Source of the DNA: CAYWKU01 sp964459325
GTDB lineage: Bacteria > RBG-13-61-14 > CAYWKU01
Assembly (NCBI GenBank): GCA_964459325.1
Contig: CAYWKU010000004.1
Span: 98,908 to 162,907, forward strand
Reading direction: 5' to 3'
Length of the DNA stretch: 64,000 nt
The notes below the pieces were generated by a model. That model made no database searches. It had not been told where the DNA came from and saw only the letters and a program-made list of their open reading frames with translations. Positions 51,879 through 60,380 of this stretch are shown here, piece by piece. Within the stretch, counting starts at the first letter, position 1. Each line of letters begins with the position of its first letter. The position numbers and the translations under genes were made by a program.

Positions 51879-52937
51879 ATGAGGGAGTTTAAGGTAGGCT
51901 CCCGGAGCGTCGGCAGGGGGAATCCGGTGTTTATAGTGGCTGAGATGTCGGCCAACCACGCTCAGGATTATGACAAGGCTGCACGAATTATAGAGGCGGC
52001 CGGCGCGGCCGGCGCGGATGCAGTGAAGTTACAAACCTACACGGCCGACACTTTGACTATTGATTGTGACAAACCATATTTCAGCATAGGTGGAGAAAGT
52101 ATCTGGGCGGGCAGGAAACTTTACGAACTGTATGAGGAGGCCTACACGCCCTGGGAGTGGCAACCAAAGCTCAAAGGAGTTGCGGAAAACCAGGGCGTTC
52201 TTCTTTTCTCCACGCCATTTGACGAAACGGCGGTAGATTTTTTGGAAGACATGAATGTCCCGGCATACAAGCTTGCTTCCTTCGAGGTTCCTCATTTGCC
52301 GTTGATTGAACGGATAGCTTCCACGGGAAAACCATTAATTATGTCTACCGGCATGGCGTCTCTCGGGGAAATTGAGGAAGCGGTAAACGCCTTTCGAAGG
52401 GCCGGAGGTATGGAGCTAGCTCTTTTACGTTGCATCAGCTCATATCCTGCGCGGCCCGAGGAGATGAACCTTCGCGTCATTCCCCACCTGGGAGACGCAT
52501 TCGACGTTGTAACAGGTCTGTCCGACCACACCCTTACTGACGCCGTTTCTGTGGCTTCCGTGGCTCTGGGCGGAAAAATTATCGAGAAACACTTCACCCT
52601 GTCTAGGGATGAGCCCGGGCCTGACACGCCTTTTTCACTGGAGCCGCATGAGCTGAAACGCCTGATTCAATCCGTGCGCGAGGTGGAAGACGCGCTTGGA
52701 AATATCAGATATGGGGCCAGCGAAAAGGAATCCGGCAACGTTGTCTTCCGGCGCTCGATTTTCGTTGTAGATGATATGAAAAAGGGCGATATATTTACAG
52801 AGGATAACATCCGGATTATCCGGCCCGGTTACGGCCTGACGCCCCGGTATTTCAATTCAGTCATAAGCAAGCGGGCCGGCCGAAGCATTGAGCGAGGAAC
52901 GCCGATGTCCTGGGACCTTCTGCAGGAGGAGGAATAA
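51879..52937 (+). CDS. pseI: PseI-like pseudaminic acid synthase
   Basis: 352 residues. Condenses the PseG product with phosphoenolpyruvate to pseudaminic acid. It contains V-A-E-M-S-A-N-H at the start, typical of PseI rather than NeuB, then D-A-V-K-L-Q-T-Y-T, Y-K-L-A-S-F-E and a C-terminal SAF domain ending in R-G-T-P-M-S-W-D-L-L. It starts 4 bases after pseG. A damaged copy of its last third lies 0.7 kb downstream (53609-53900). Confidence 0.93.
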   Translation: MREFKVGSRSVGRGNPVFIVAEMSANHAQDYDKAARIIEAAGAAGADAVKLQTYTADTLTIDCDKPYFSIGGESIWAGRKLYELYEEAYTPWEWQPKLKGVAENQGVLLFSTPFDETAVDFLEDMNVPAYKLASFEVPHLPLIERIASTGKPLIMSTGMASLGEIEEAVNAFRRAGGMELALLRCISSYPARPEEMNLRVIPHLGDAFDVVTGLSDHTLTDAVSVASVALGGKIIEKHFTLSRDEPGPDTPFSLEPHELKRLIQSVREVEDALGNIRYGASEKESGNVVFRRSIFVVDDMKKGDIFTEDNIRIIRPGYGLTPRYFNSVISKRAGRSIERGTPMSWDLLQEEE

Positions 52938-52997
52938 GCTCAGGATGACGAGGTTTTAAAGAATGATACTCTTTTCTTGAATAGCGGAGTAGACGCC

Positions 52998-53549
52998 ATG
53001 AGGATAGAATTGAGGGATGTTCAACCAAACGACAAGGAACGAATGCGGAATTGGCGAAACCAGCCTGATGTCGCCAAATACCTGTTTACTGATCACGAGA
53101 TCAGCATTGAGGAACACGAACGATGGTTTAATCGAATTTCAAATGACCCTGCTGTCAAATACTGGATAATAGTGGTCAATGATAAAGACGTGGGTGTTGT
53201 TTATCTTTATAATATTGATAAGCGACACAAAAGGTGCTATTGGGCGTTTTACATAGCTGAAGAAGATGTGCGAGGCCGTGGCGTTGGCAGCACCGTGGAA
53301 TACAAGATACTTTCGTATGCTTTTGATAAACTAAAAATGGACAAAATATACTGTGAGGTGCTTGCATACAATGAACCAGCCTTGAGAGTATATAAGAAGT
53401 TCGGTTTTCGAGAAGAGGGTTATTTCAAAAAGCACATACTGAAAGGCGGGAAACGCGAAGACATCTACTGTCTTGCAATACTGCGCGATGAATGGGAGAA
53501 AAACAAAGGTATTATTGAGAAGCAGCTACTAGTGAAAGCTGAGAGTTAA
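52998..53549 (+). CDS. pseH: PseH-like GNAT N-acetyltransferase
   Basis: 183-residue GNAT enzyme. The acetyl-CoA loop D-V-R-G-R-G-V-G-S, preceded by A-F-Y-I-A, and the A-L-R-V-Y-K-K-F-G-F-R-E-E-G end are characteristic. PseH acetylates the 4-amino group made by PseC. The frame opens at TTG 52977, but ATG 52998 with GGAG upstream and M-R-I-E-L-R-D-V fits the family start. It is placed between pseI and the pseI fragment, probably reflecting a local duplication that captured it. Confidence 0.9.
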   Translation: MRIELRDVQPNDKERMRNWRNQPDVAKYLFTDHEISIEEHERWFNRISNDPAVKYWIIVVNDKDVGVVYLYNIDKRHKRCYWAFYIAEEDVRGRGVGSTVEYKILSYAFDKLKMDKIYCEVLAYNEPALRVYKKFGFREEGYFKKHILKGGKREDIYCLAILRDEWEKNKGIIEKQLLVKAES

Positions 53550-53608
53550 TCTTTTGTAACCGATGATCGAAAACAATGGGAGATTATATAAATGATTGGC
53601 GATAAGAA

Positions 53609-53900
53609 GCCCCATGAACTGAAACTCTTGGTTCAATCGGTACGCGAGGTGGAAGCCGCGCTTGGGAATATCAGATATGGGGCTGGCGAAAAGGAATCCG
53701 GCAATATTGCCATCCGACGCTCTATTTTCGTCGTAGAGGACATAAAAAAGGGCGATATGTTCACAGAGGATAACATTCGCATTATTCGACCCGGTTATGA
53801 CCTGGCTCCAGATATTATAATTCAATATTAGGCAAACGCGCCGGATGAAACATAGAAGGAGGAACACCGATGGCTTGGGACCTTTTGCAATATGAAAAAT
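53609..53900 (+). pseudogene. Decayed duplicate of the pseI 3' end
   Basis: The frame from 53592 carries a segment very similar to PseI from E-L-K-R-L-I-Q-S-V-R-E-V-E to I-I-R-P-G-Y. Here it reads E-L-K-L-L-V-Q-S-V-R-E-V-E to I-I-R-P-G-Y-D-L. A frameshift/stop then interrupts it, and the remaining PseI end continues in broken form until M-A-W-D-L-L-Q-Y-E-K just before 53901. The 5' two thirds are missing. This shows duplication of the pseI end, or recombination between two pseI alleles, followed by decay. Confidence 0.85.
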
Positions 53901-53916
53901 AAAAGGAGGTCAACAA

Positions 53917-54684
53917 TTGAGAATTCTCTTTCTTGGCAATAACAAGTTGGCGGTTGATATTCTTGGATGGTTGGTTGAGCGACAAGAGGACCAAGTGGTA
54001 GGATTAGTAGTTCACGAAAGGAAACCACCCAAGTATAAAAAAGAACTTATACGTATATCCGGTTTGCCCCAGTCTTCAATCTATCATGACCATGAACTGC
54101 GCAGTCCGGTTGTTTTGAATGATATTAAATCTCTGGGCGCAGAAGTGGCTCTTAGTGTACTCTATGGAGATATTATGCGCCCCGATTTCCTTTATCTTTT
54201 TGGCAGGCGCGTATTAAATTTGCACCCCGCCTATCTTCCTTATGGTCGTGGAGCCAATCCTAATGTGTGGGCCATCATAAAGCAATTCCCTGCGGGGACG
54301 ACTCTTCATCTCGTTGATGAAGGTATTGATACTGGGCCAATTCTGGCCCAGAAAAAGGTAAAAGTAACCCCGGATGATACCGGTAGGAGTTTATATGAAA
54401 AATTAATGGATACTTCTTATAACTTATTTGTTGAATCTTGGCCGCTTTTTTGCTCAGGCAAGCTATTGCCAAAACCACAACCGAAAGAAGGAACAACACA
54501 TAAAACCAAAAATCTTTCATCAATTGACCAATTAAACCTGGAGGAAAATATGAAAGTCGGCCATCTTATTAACATGCTGAGAGCGAGAACTTTTCCACCT
54601 TATCAGGGCATGTGGTTTGAAGTTGAAGGAAAACGATATCAAGTTTCGATAGACATCAAACCGATTGATGAGGATTTAGAATAA
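53917..54684 (+). CDS. Formyltransferase-family protein (sugar N-formyltransferase-like)
   Basis: 255 residues of the methionyl-tRNA-formyltransferase fold. The family motif is N-L-H-P-A-Y-L-P-Y-G-R-G-A-N-P-N-V, with the catalytic His and Asn region, then H-L-V-D-E-G-I-D-T-G-P-I with catalytic Asp. The short length and glycan context argue for a sugar amine N-formyltransferase rather than a tRNA enzyme. It uses a TTG start at 53917, strongly supported by AGGAGGT 6 bases upstream. The likely substrate is an amino group on a nonulosonate or another amino sugar, using 10-formyl-tetrahydrofolate. Confidence 0.85.
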   Translation: MRILFLGNNKLAVDILGWLVERQEDQVVGLVVHERKPPKYKKELIRISGLPQSSIYHDHELRSPVVLNDIKSLGAEVALSVLYGDIMRPDFLYLFGRRVLNLHPAYLPYGRGANPNVWAIIKQFPAGTTLHLVDEGIDTGPILAQKKVKVTPDDTGRSLYEKLMDTSYNLFVESWPLFCSGKLLPKPQPKEGTTHKTKNLSSIDQLNLEENMKVGHLINMLRARTFPPYQGMWFEVEGKRYQVSIDIKPIDEDLE

Positions 54685-54707
54685 TTAATTGGTAGCAGGT
54701 TTTAATC

Positions 54708-55736
54708 GTGGAGAAATGTGATACTAAATGGCTCGAAGACAGGCTGCCTCCCATTGAAAAAATTGAGCTCAAGGGGGAAGCCAACTTTTACGGCGCCAGC
54801 TATCTAATCGCTTCCAAACTTGGAATGAAACATCCCCCTCGCAGTTATGCACATTGGAGGCACGGATGGGCCGTTCCGCCCGTTACGCATCCGAGGCAAC
54901 TTGCCAGAGGAAAACCACAGGATATGCATCTGGTAGCGACAGAGGAACACGTTCAAATCCTGAAAAAGTTCGGTTTTAAAAAGACCGAAGCTGTCGGGTT
55001 ACCTTTCATCTACGCCGATGACGTGCAAGTCGAACGTATGCCCGGCAGCCTGCTCGTAATGCCCGCTCATTCCCTTCCTTATACTAATCACGACTGGGAC
55101 CAGGCCACCTACGCCAAAGAGATTGCGGCGCTGAAGCCGTACTTTTCAACCGTAGTCGCTTGCATATCAAATGCCTGTGTGGCAAAAGGTTATTGGACGT
55201 CGGAATTTGACAAGCAAGGCATTCCATGGGTCGTGGGAGCTGAGGTCAAAGACAAAAACGCCCTCATCAGGATGAATTGCTTATTCAAGAGCTTTGATTT
55301 CATGACCACAAATGTAATCGGTTCTCATGTCGCATACGCAGCCTATTCGGGATGCAAAGTATCAATCTATGGCAAGTATGCGTCTCGCGAAAAAGAAGAC
55401 TATACAAACGACCCTTGGTACAAAAAGCATCCCGACCTACTCGAGGTAGAGTTGAAAAAAAACCGGGAGAAGTCCGTCAGGGAAAAGTATCCCGAGCTCT
55501 TCATTTTCCCCGCCGATGCTGTTGAAAGAAAGCTATGGGGTAAGGAAATGGTGGGAGCTGATTTTAAAAAATCTCCCAAGCAGGTGGCGAGATTGCTTGG
55601 TTGGTCTACTACTCAACGGATAAATAGATACATCGGAAGACGACTGTCCCAGTTAAAGCGCATACCGCGGAAAACCTTCCGTCTGCCGTGCAGTATTACT
55701 CGAAATTGGAAAGCTATGCGGACGATGAGCAAATGA
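54708..55736 (+). CDS. Unrecognised protein in the glycan locus (possible GT-B glycosyltransferase)
   Basis: 342 residues, GTG start at 54708, no firm family. It alternates alpha/beta segments with P-A-H-S-L-P-Y-T-N-H-D-W-D, V-A-C-I-S-N-A-C-V-A-K-G-Y-W and T-T-N-V-I-G-S-H-V-A-Y-A-A-Y-S-G-C-K-V-S-I-Y-G. The last resembles the nucleotide-sugar site of GT-B-like transferases. A basic C-terminal tail may bind membranes. It follows the formyltransferase by 23 bases and precedes the GT4 gene by 19, so a role in assembling the nonulosonate glycan is likely by context only. Confidence 0.75.
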   Translation: MEKCDTKWLEDRLPPIEKIELKGEANFYGASYLIASKLGMKHPPRSYAHWRHGWAVPPVTHPRQLARGKPQDMHLVATEEHVQILKKFGFKKTEAVGLPFIYADDVQVERMPGSLLVMPAHSLPYTNHDWDQATYAKEIAALKPYFSTVVACISNACVAKGYWTSEFDKQGIPWVVGAEVKDKNALIRMNCLFKSFDFMTTNVIGSHVAYAAYSGCKVSIYGKYASREKEDYTNDPWYKKHPDLLEVELKKNREKSVREKYPELFIFPADAVERKLWGKEMVGADFKKSPKQVARLLGWSTTQRINRYIGRRLSQLKRIPRKTFRLPCSITRNWKAMRTMSK

Positions 55737-55755
55737 TTGCATCTTGAAATGAGAA

Positions 55756-57009
55756 ATGAAGATCACTCATATTAATACTAACGATATCGAAGGTGGCGCC
55801 GCCCGCGCGGCTTATGCACTACACAAAGGCCTGCGCCGCTTGGGATATGATTCTTCTATGTTTGCCAAAAAACAAAGTTCAATAGACGATTCGGTGCAAA
55901 AGTTCAGACCACCGATGGTTTTTTCAGCCCGCTTACGCCGGAGTTTTAGACGTGAACGTATCAAAAATAACATTAGACGCTATAAACGCTCCCGCCCACC
56001 GGGATATGAAGACTTCAGAGGAGAGAAAAGTGAACATTCAAAAGATACACTGAACCAGATTCCAAAATGCGAAGTCATCAATCTTCACTGGGTTGCGGAT
56101 TTCATAGACTATCGGATTCTGCCCGATATGGCATCAAGCGCTCCAATCGTCTGGACGCTGCACGATATGAACGCATTTACCGGCGGATGTCATTACGACC
56201 ACGGCTGCGGTAAATTTGTAGACAATTGCGGAGCTTGCCCTCAACTGGGCTCGAAAAACGAAAAAGACCTCTCTTATCGGATTTGGCGTCGCAAGAAAAA
56301 GATTTTTGAGAAGATCCCTCCGGGCAGACTACACATCGTTACTCCCAGTCTCTGGCTCGCTTATGAAGCGAAACGGAGTTCTCTTTTAGGCAACCGCCCC
56401 GTGACTGTTATTCCATACGGCGTAGACATTGATGAATTCACACCCCATGATAATATATGCACTCGACAGATACTTGGCATTTCACTGGAAACCAAAATTG
56501 TCCTTTTCGTTGCTCATTCCACGACAAATTTTCGTAAAGGATTTCATATGCTAGATCAAGTATTCGGACAGTTAAATGATTTCTCAAACTTGCTATTGAT
56601 TTCAATCGGTCAAAAGTCCCCATCCAAATCTTCTGGCAAAGCATATATGTCAATGGGATTTATCGACAATAACCGCTTATTATCTGTTCTATACAGCGCG
56701 GCAGATATATTTGTTATACCTTCTTTACAGGACAATCTTCCCAATACGGTGCTCGAATCAATGGCGTGCGGCACCCCCGTAGTAGGATTCAATGTAGGAG
56801 GCATACCCGATATGGTTCATCCCGGGGTGACGGGGCTGCTTGCCCCATCGGGTGACGTGGGAGCTCTGCGCGATGCCATCGCGGAACTCCTGGAAAATGA
56901 TGAAAAGCGCGAAGAAATGTCTAAAAATTGCCGCCGCATGGCAGTGGAAGAGTATTCAGCTGAGATACAGGCGCAACGTTACTTGAAACTTTATCAAAGC
57001 ATACTTTAA
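55756..57009 (+). CDS. GT4-family glycosyltransferase
   Basis: 417 residues in the GT-B fold. The N-terminal segment N-T-N-D-I-E-G-G-A-A-R-A-A-Y reflects the acceptor/nucleotide cleft. The GT4 signature E-S-M-A-C-G-T-P-V-V-G-F-N-V-G-G-I-P-D is near 330-350, including the E-x7-E-like catalytic region. It has the Cys-rich insert (C-H-Y-D-H-G-C-G-K-F-V-D-N-C-G-A-C-P) seen in WbuB/CapM-type enzymes that may bind zinc. It transfers a sugar during glycan assembly; donor and acceptor are unknown. Last gene of the locus on this strand. Confidence 0.9.
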   Translation: MKITHINTNDIEGGAARAAYALHKGLRRLGYDSSMFAKKQSSIDDSVQKFRPPMVFSARLRRSFRRERIKNNIRRYKRSRPPGYEDFRGEKSEHSKDTLNQIPKCEVINLHWVADFIDYRILPDMASSAPIVWTLHDMNAFTGGCHYDHGCGKFVDNCGACPQLGSKNEKDLSYRIWRRKKKIFEKIPPGRLHIVTPSLWLAYEAKRSSLLGNRPVTVIPYGVDIDEFTPHDNICTRQILGISLETKIVLFVAHSTTNFRKGFHMLDQVFGQLNDFSNLLLISIGQKSPSKSSGKAYMSMGFIDNNRLLSVLYSAADIFVIPSLQDNLPNTVLESMACGTPVVGFNVGGIPDMVHPGVTGLLAPSGDVGALRDAIAELLENDEKREEMSKNCRRMAVEEYSAEIQAQRYLKLYQSIL

Positions 57010-57134
57010 GCTCTGGATAACTTTCATTTTACTTGATCTGAAATGGAAAGCGACCGTTTGATTTTTTTTAAGCGATACCGGTTAACTCGGGCCATTTCAT
57101 TAGCTTTATATAGCTGTATATTGCCGAGATAAAA

Positions 57135-59864
57135 TTATTCTTGAACTACCCTCGCCTTTACCGTCTTTATTTCGTGTGGACCAAAACTGACCTCCAGCAT
57201 GTCGTCTTCAACATTCAGGAGACGCGGATTCAATTCCAGCATGTCAGTCTCTTCTGCGGAACGAATTCCCAAACCTCCATTGAACCTTAGTTGCGCCGTG
57301 TCACTTTGTCCTTTTGTTTCAACCAACCTCAAAACCAGGGCATCATCGTCCTCGGCTCGTTTAAGGGAAGTCAGATAAACCGATTCCGAATCAACCGAAA
57401 CGAAAGAATGCTCCCGCGGCAATCTTCCCTTGTGCACATCGGTTTTATTAGCTATGAATGGCGTATTGAACTCGTAGCCCGCGCGCCAAAGCTGTGCATC
57501 GCGCCAGTCCCCTTCGTGAGGCATAAGAGCCAGCCGGATGCGATGGGCGCCCTGGTCGGTAAAATCAGTAGGCAGGCGGTTCCATCTGAGGTGTTTTACG
57601 TTCTTCGCATTGGTGCTGCCGCGAGGGTAATGGGCGGATTTTATTAATGAAAGCCGGTATCCCTTGCCGTCCGGCGTCAGGGAAAACCCGTACTTTCCCC
57701 GGTTCAGTAGAGCGAGACCTCCTTTTAAACCAGAGATATCAATCCATTTCTGACAAGTCATTTCCCACCGCGCTTTTGCCGCCGCGGTTTTCGGGTGAGT
57801 CGGCCTTTCCACCGCCACATAAGGGCCGTCGGCGACGACGCTTTCCGAATCGAAAGGTGTGTTGAACTCCATCTTTACCAAAGCGTTATGAAGATTAAAG
57901 TCGCTGTCCACATCGATGTAGACCAGCGGCCTTCCCTTTACAAGCCTGTAGCGCTGCTCGAATGTCGTTATGCCTCCGTCCTTTTTTAACTTTCTTTTAA
58001 ACAATATCTCGACGACCAGCGGGTCATCGCAAGTAATCTCAACACCGGTGGGTGAAGGCAATTCTATCGGCTGCTCGAAGTAATCGTCCTCGATGTTCCA
58101 TGCCGGGAAAAGAAGGTCGCGGTCGCGAAAAGCAAGCAGCTTCCCGCTTGGCGCGGATATAGTTTCTACACCAGTGCGCTTGTCCACCAGGGAAGTTATA
58201 AGCCCGCTCCGTTTATCAATTGCAAGCCGCAGGAACCGGTTTTCCAGCATGATGCGGTCTTTCGTTTCACTCACGGATGGAAAATCTTCTGATTTTTCTT
58301 TGTAAGTCGATTTCAGTTTAAGGTAATAAACGCGATACCCCACCGGCGGGACATCGCGCGCAACAAACTGCACGTACCTTTTTTCCTTCTCTTCGATACA
58401 GCGCGAAGAAAATAACTCGCCCTCCGCGTTCATGACTCTCCAAGCGTTACCCTTAGGCGCCTCGACCTTCACCATCCCCTCCCCGGCCCACGAAAGGGGA
58501 TTGAAAACCACCACCGGCCTCGTGCCGCTCGCCGGCGGACGGGTATCTATCAACGATGACATTTTTCGCAAGCCATCCGCCGTAATACGATTCAATTTGT
58601 TGTCTATTTCCGCGTAGTCGTCGCGAGAGTCTTCGTATACTTCCGACACCGACGAGCCGGGAAGTATGTCGTGAAACTGCTGGAGCAGAACCAGCTTCCA
58701 CGTCTCCTTTAATTCCTCATACGGATAAGTATGACCCATAACGTGCAGTATCGAGCGAAGCACTTCGGTGTCTTCTATGGCCCTCTCGTATTTCCTGTTC
58801 GCCCGTTTTACCCACGCCTGAGTGGTGAATGTGCCGCGGTGAAATTCAAGATACAGTTCGTCCGTCCAAACCGGGTATCTACCGGCTGAGCGCTCGATGT
58901 GCCGAAAGTATTCTTCGCCTGCCGAGAAGTGTGTATACCCCCTCTCCGCAAGCTCCTTCTGAATGCGCACTTCAACCTCCTTCGGGCCGTGTCCTCCATC
59001 GCCCCAACCGTAAAAAATCCCGACTTCCTTGGATTTTTCATCGGAAAGGACACTCTCTATTTTCTCCTTCGAGGTTGAATAGTCCGCGACCAGGCTCCGC
59101 CCCGGCTTCAAAAAGCGGCGGGTATTCATATAATTTCTGAACTCCATAATCGGGAAATATATGGGATAAAAGGAGTGATGAATTATATTTGTAAGCACTT
59201 CCGAGCCGTCCGGCGAACGCCAGTGGAAGTTATGAAAAGGGAAATCGGTGGTGTCGTTCCATACCAGCTTGGTGGTCCACAAATAATCGGCGCCGCTTTT
59301 TTTCATTAACTGAGGGAGGTTAACGGTATAGCCGAATGAATCCAACAGCCATCCCACCCGCGATGTGTGTCCGAAATGCTCCAGATAAAACCGCTGTCCC
59401 AGAAGGCGCTGCCGGATAAACGACTCCCCGTCGGGCATGTTGCAGTCCGGCTCCACCCACATGCCTCCTACAATCTCCCATTGCCCCTGCTTTTCCTTTT
59501 CAACTATCTGTCGGAAAAGCTTCGGATGGTCCTGACGGAGCCACTCGTAATACTGGGGCGATGAGCCTGCAAAAACAAAGTTCGGATACTTTTCCATATT
59601 TTTGATAGCGTTGCTGAAGGTCTTGTAAACTTTCTCCTTCGTCTGCCGAATTCTCCACCGCCACGCGGCGTCGATATGAGACTGGCCGATGGAATGGGTG
59701 CAAAGCTCGGAAGGGTCGATACCTTTCTTTTTCAGATAAGCCTCGTAGCCTTCCGCGGCCAGCTTTGCCGCCAGGGTATGTTTCAGGCTTCCACTTTCCG
59801 CAAGAGCGACGGACAAAAGACAGGTTATAAATAACGCTGCGGACAGGGCACAAAATTTCTTCAT
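57135..59864 (-). CDS. Secreted GH38 alpha-mannosidase
   Basis: 909 residues with an N-terminal signal peptide (M-K-K-F-C-A-L-S-A-A-L-F-I-T-C-L-L-S-V-A-L-A). The GH38 catalytic domain has zinc ligand motif H-S-I-G-Q-S-H-I-D-A-A-W, nucleophile Asp in W-L-L-D-S-F-G-Y, and the middle and C-terminal beta domains. It acts outside the cytoplasm on mannosyl glycans; anomeric specificity follows from the family. The ATG at 59864 has GGAGG 7 bases upstream and is preferred over an upstream frame (to 59954) lacking a signal peptide start. Convergent with the GT4 gene. Confidence 0.9.
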   Translation of the reverse strand: MKKFCALSAALFITCLLSVALAESGSLKHTLAAKLAAEGYEAYLKKKGIDPSELCTHSIGQSHIDAAWRWRIRQTKEKVYKTFSNAIKNMEKYPNFVFAGSSPQYYEWLRQDHPKLFRQIVEKEKQGQWEIVGGMWVEPDCNMPDGESFIRQRLLGQRFYLEHFGHTSRVGWLLDSFGYTVNLPQLMKKSGADYLWTTKLVWNDTTDFPFHNFHWRSPDGSEVLTNIIHHSFYPIYFPIMEFRNYMNTRRFLKPGRSLVADYSTSKEKIESVLSDEKSKEVGIFYGWGDGGHGPKEVEVRIQKELAERGYTHFSAGEEYFRHIERSAGRYPVWTDELYLEFHRGTFTTQAWVKRANRKYERAIEDTEVLRSILHVMGHTYPYEELKETWKLVLLQQFHDILPGSSVSEVYEDSRDDYAEIDNKLNRITADGLRKMSSLIDTRPPASGTRPVVVFNPLSWAGEGMVKVEAPKGNAWRVMNAEGELFSSRCIEEKEKRYVQFVARDVPPVGYRVYYLKLKSTYKEKSEDFPSVSETKDRIMLENRFLRLAIDKRSGLITSLVDKRTGVETISAPSGKLLAFRDRDLLFPAWNIEDDYFEQPIELPSPTGVEITCDDPLVVEILFKRKLKKDGGITTFEQRYRLVKGRPLVYIDVDSDFNLHNALVKMEFNTPFDSESVVADGPYVAVERPTHPKTAAAKARWEMTCQKWIDISGLKGGLALLNRGKYGFSLTPDGKGYRLSLIKSAHYPRGSTNAKNVKHLRWNRLPTDFTDQGAHRIRLALMPHEGDWRDAQLWRAGYEFNTPFIANKTDVHKGRLPREHSFVSVDSESVYLTSLKRAEDDDALVLRLVETKGQSDTAQLRFNGGLGIRSAEETDMLELNPRLLNVEDDMLEVSFGPHEIKTVKARVVQE

Positions 59865-60380
59865 AAGCAACCTCCGCACATCACTTCTAAGAAACGGCCA
59901 CGATACACAAAAGGAGCGCCGCGGACGCGCCACCGATGGTCTTTCGTAAATCAAACCCGATATGTTGCATGGAAAGCTTTTATCCTTACGTTAAAACTTA
60001 GCGAATTTCTTTGAAAGAATAAATGAACCCGCAACCCGGCGCAACATTTGGCGATTACCCCGATTGTATTAAGCAACCCCCACCCGGGTAGCACACCCTG
60101 ACCGGAGGGCGGCTCCCGGATTACCGCAAAGAGAGATAGAAATTTAGTTGATAGCCCACACAACTTGCTTGTGTGGGTGAGCGAAGCTCACGGGAAAAAT
60201 GGAGGGGGCCCTTGAGGGCACTGATAGGCGAGCTATCAGTACCACCCGCGAAGCCCCTTTCCGGTCAGGGTGTGAACAAAATCGAAGCTTCCTTCCGAAA
60301 ATCTCGAAAACCAAACCCCGATTGTTTTACGCCGGGTTTAAGTTTATAATTTATTTCACTTGTTTTCAGGAGAATGTAAA
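59865..60380. other. Gene-free region with a complex multi-hairpin element
   Basis: No coding region supported in 516 bases between the mannosidase and the alpha/beta hydrolase. The right two-thirds consists of the inverted-repeat element at 60092-60274 with internal hairpins. Promoters for both divergent genes must lie in the remaining sequence. Confidence 0.6.
60092..60274. repeat. Outer inverted-repeat element, copy B, enclosing four consecutive hairpins
   Basis: CACACCCTGACCGG (60092-60105) pairs perfectly with CCGGTCAGGGTGTG (60261-60274). Inside are four hairpins: 60155-60177 (9-bp stem CCCACACAA), 60177-60191 (GTGAGC-GAA-GCTCAC), 60208-60219 (GCCCT-TG-AGGGC) and 60220-60240 (ACTGATAG-GCGAG-CTATCAGT). 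The whole could fold as a closed multibranched structure. It shares its outer arms with copy A at 14084-14194. It may be a mobile palindromic element or a structured RNA. Confidence 0.65.

Noticed and set aside
53592..53831. 79-residue frame as a functional small gene
   Set aside because: It is a truncated copy of the PseI C-terminus with a frame change at its end, so it is annotated as a pseudogene.
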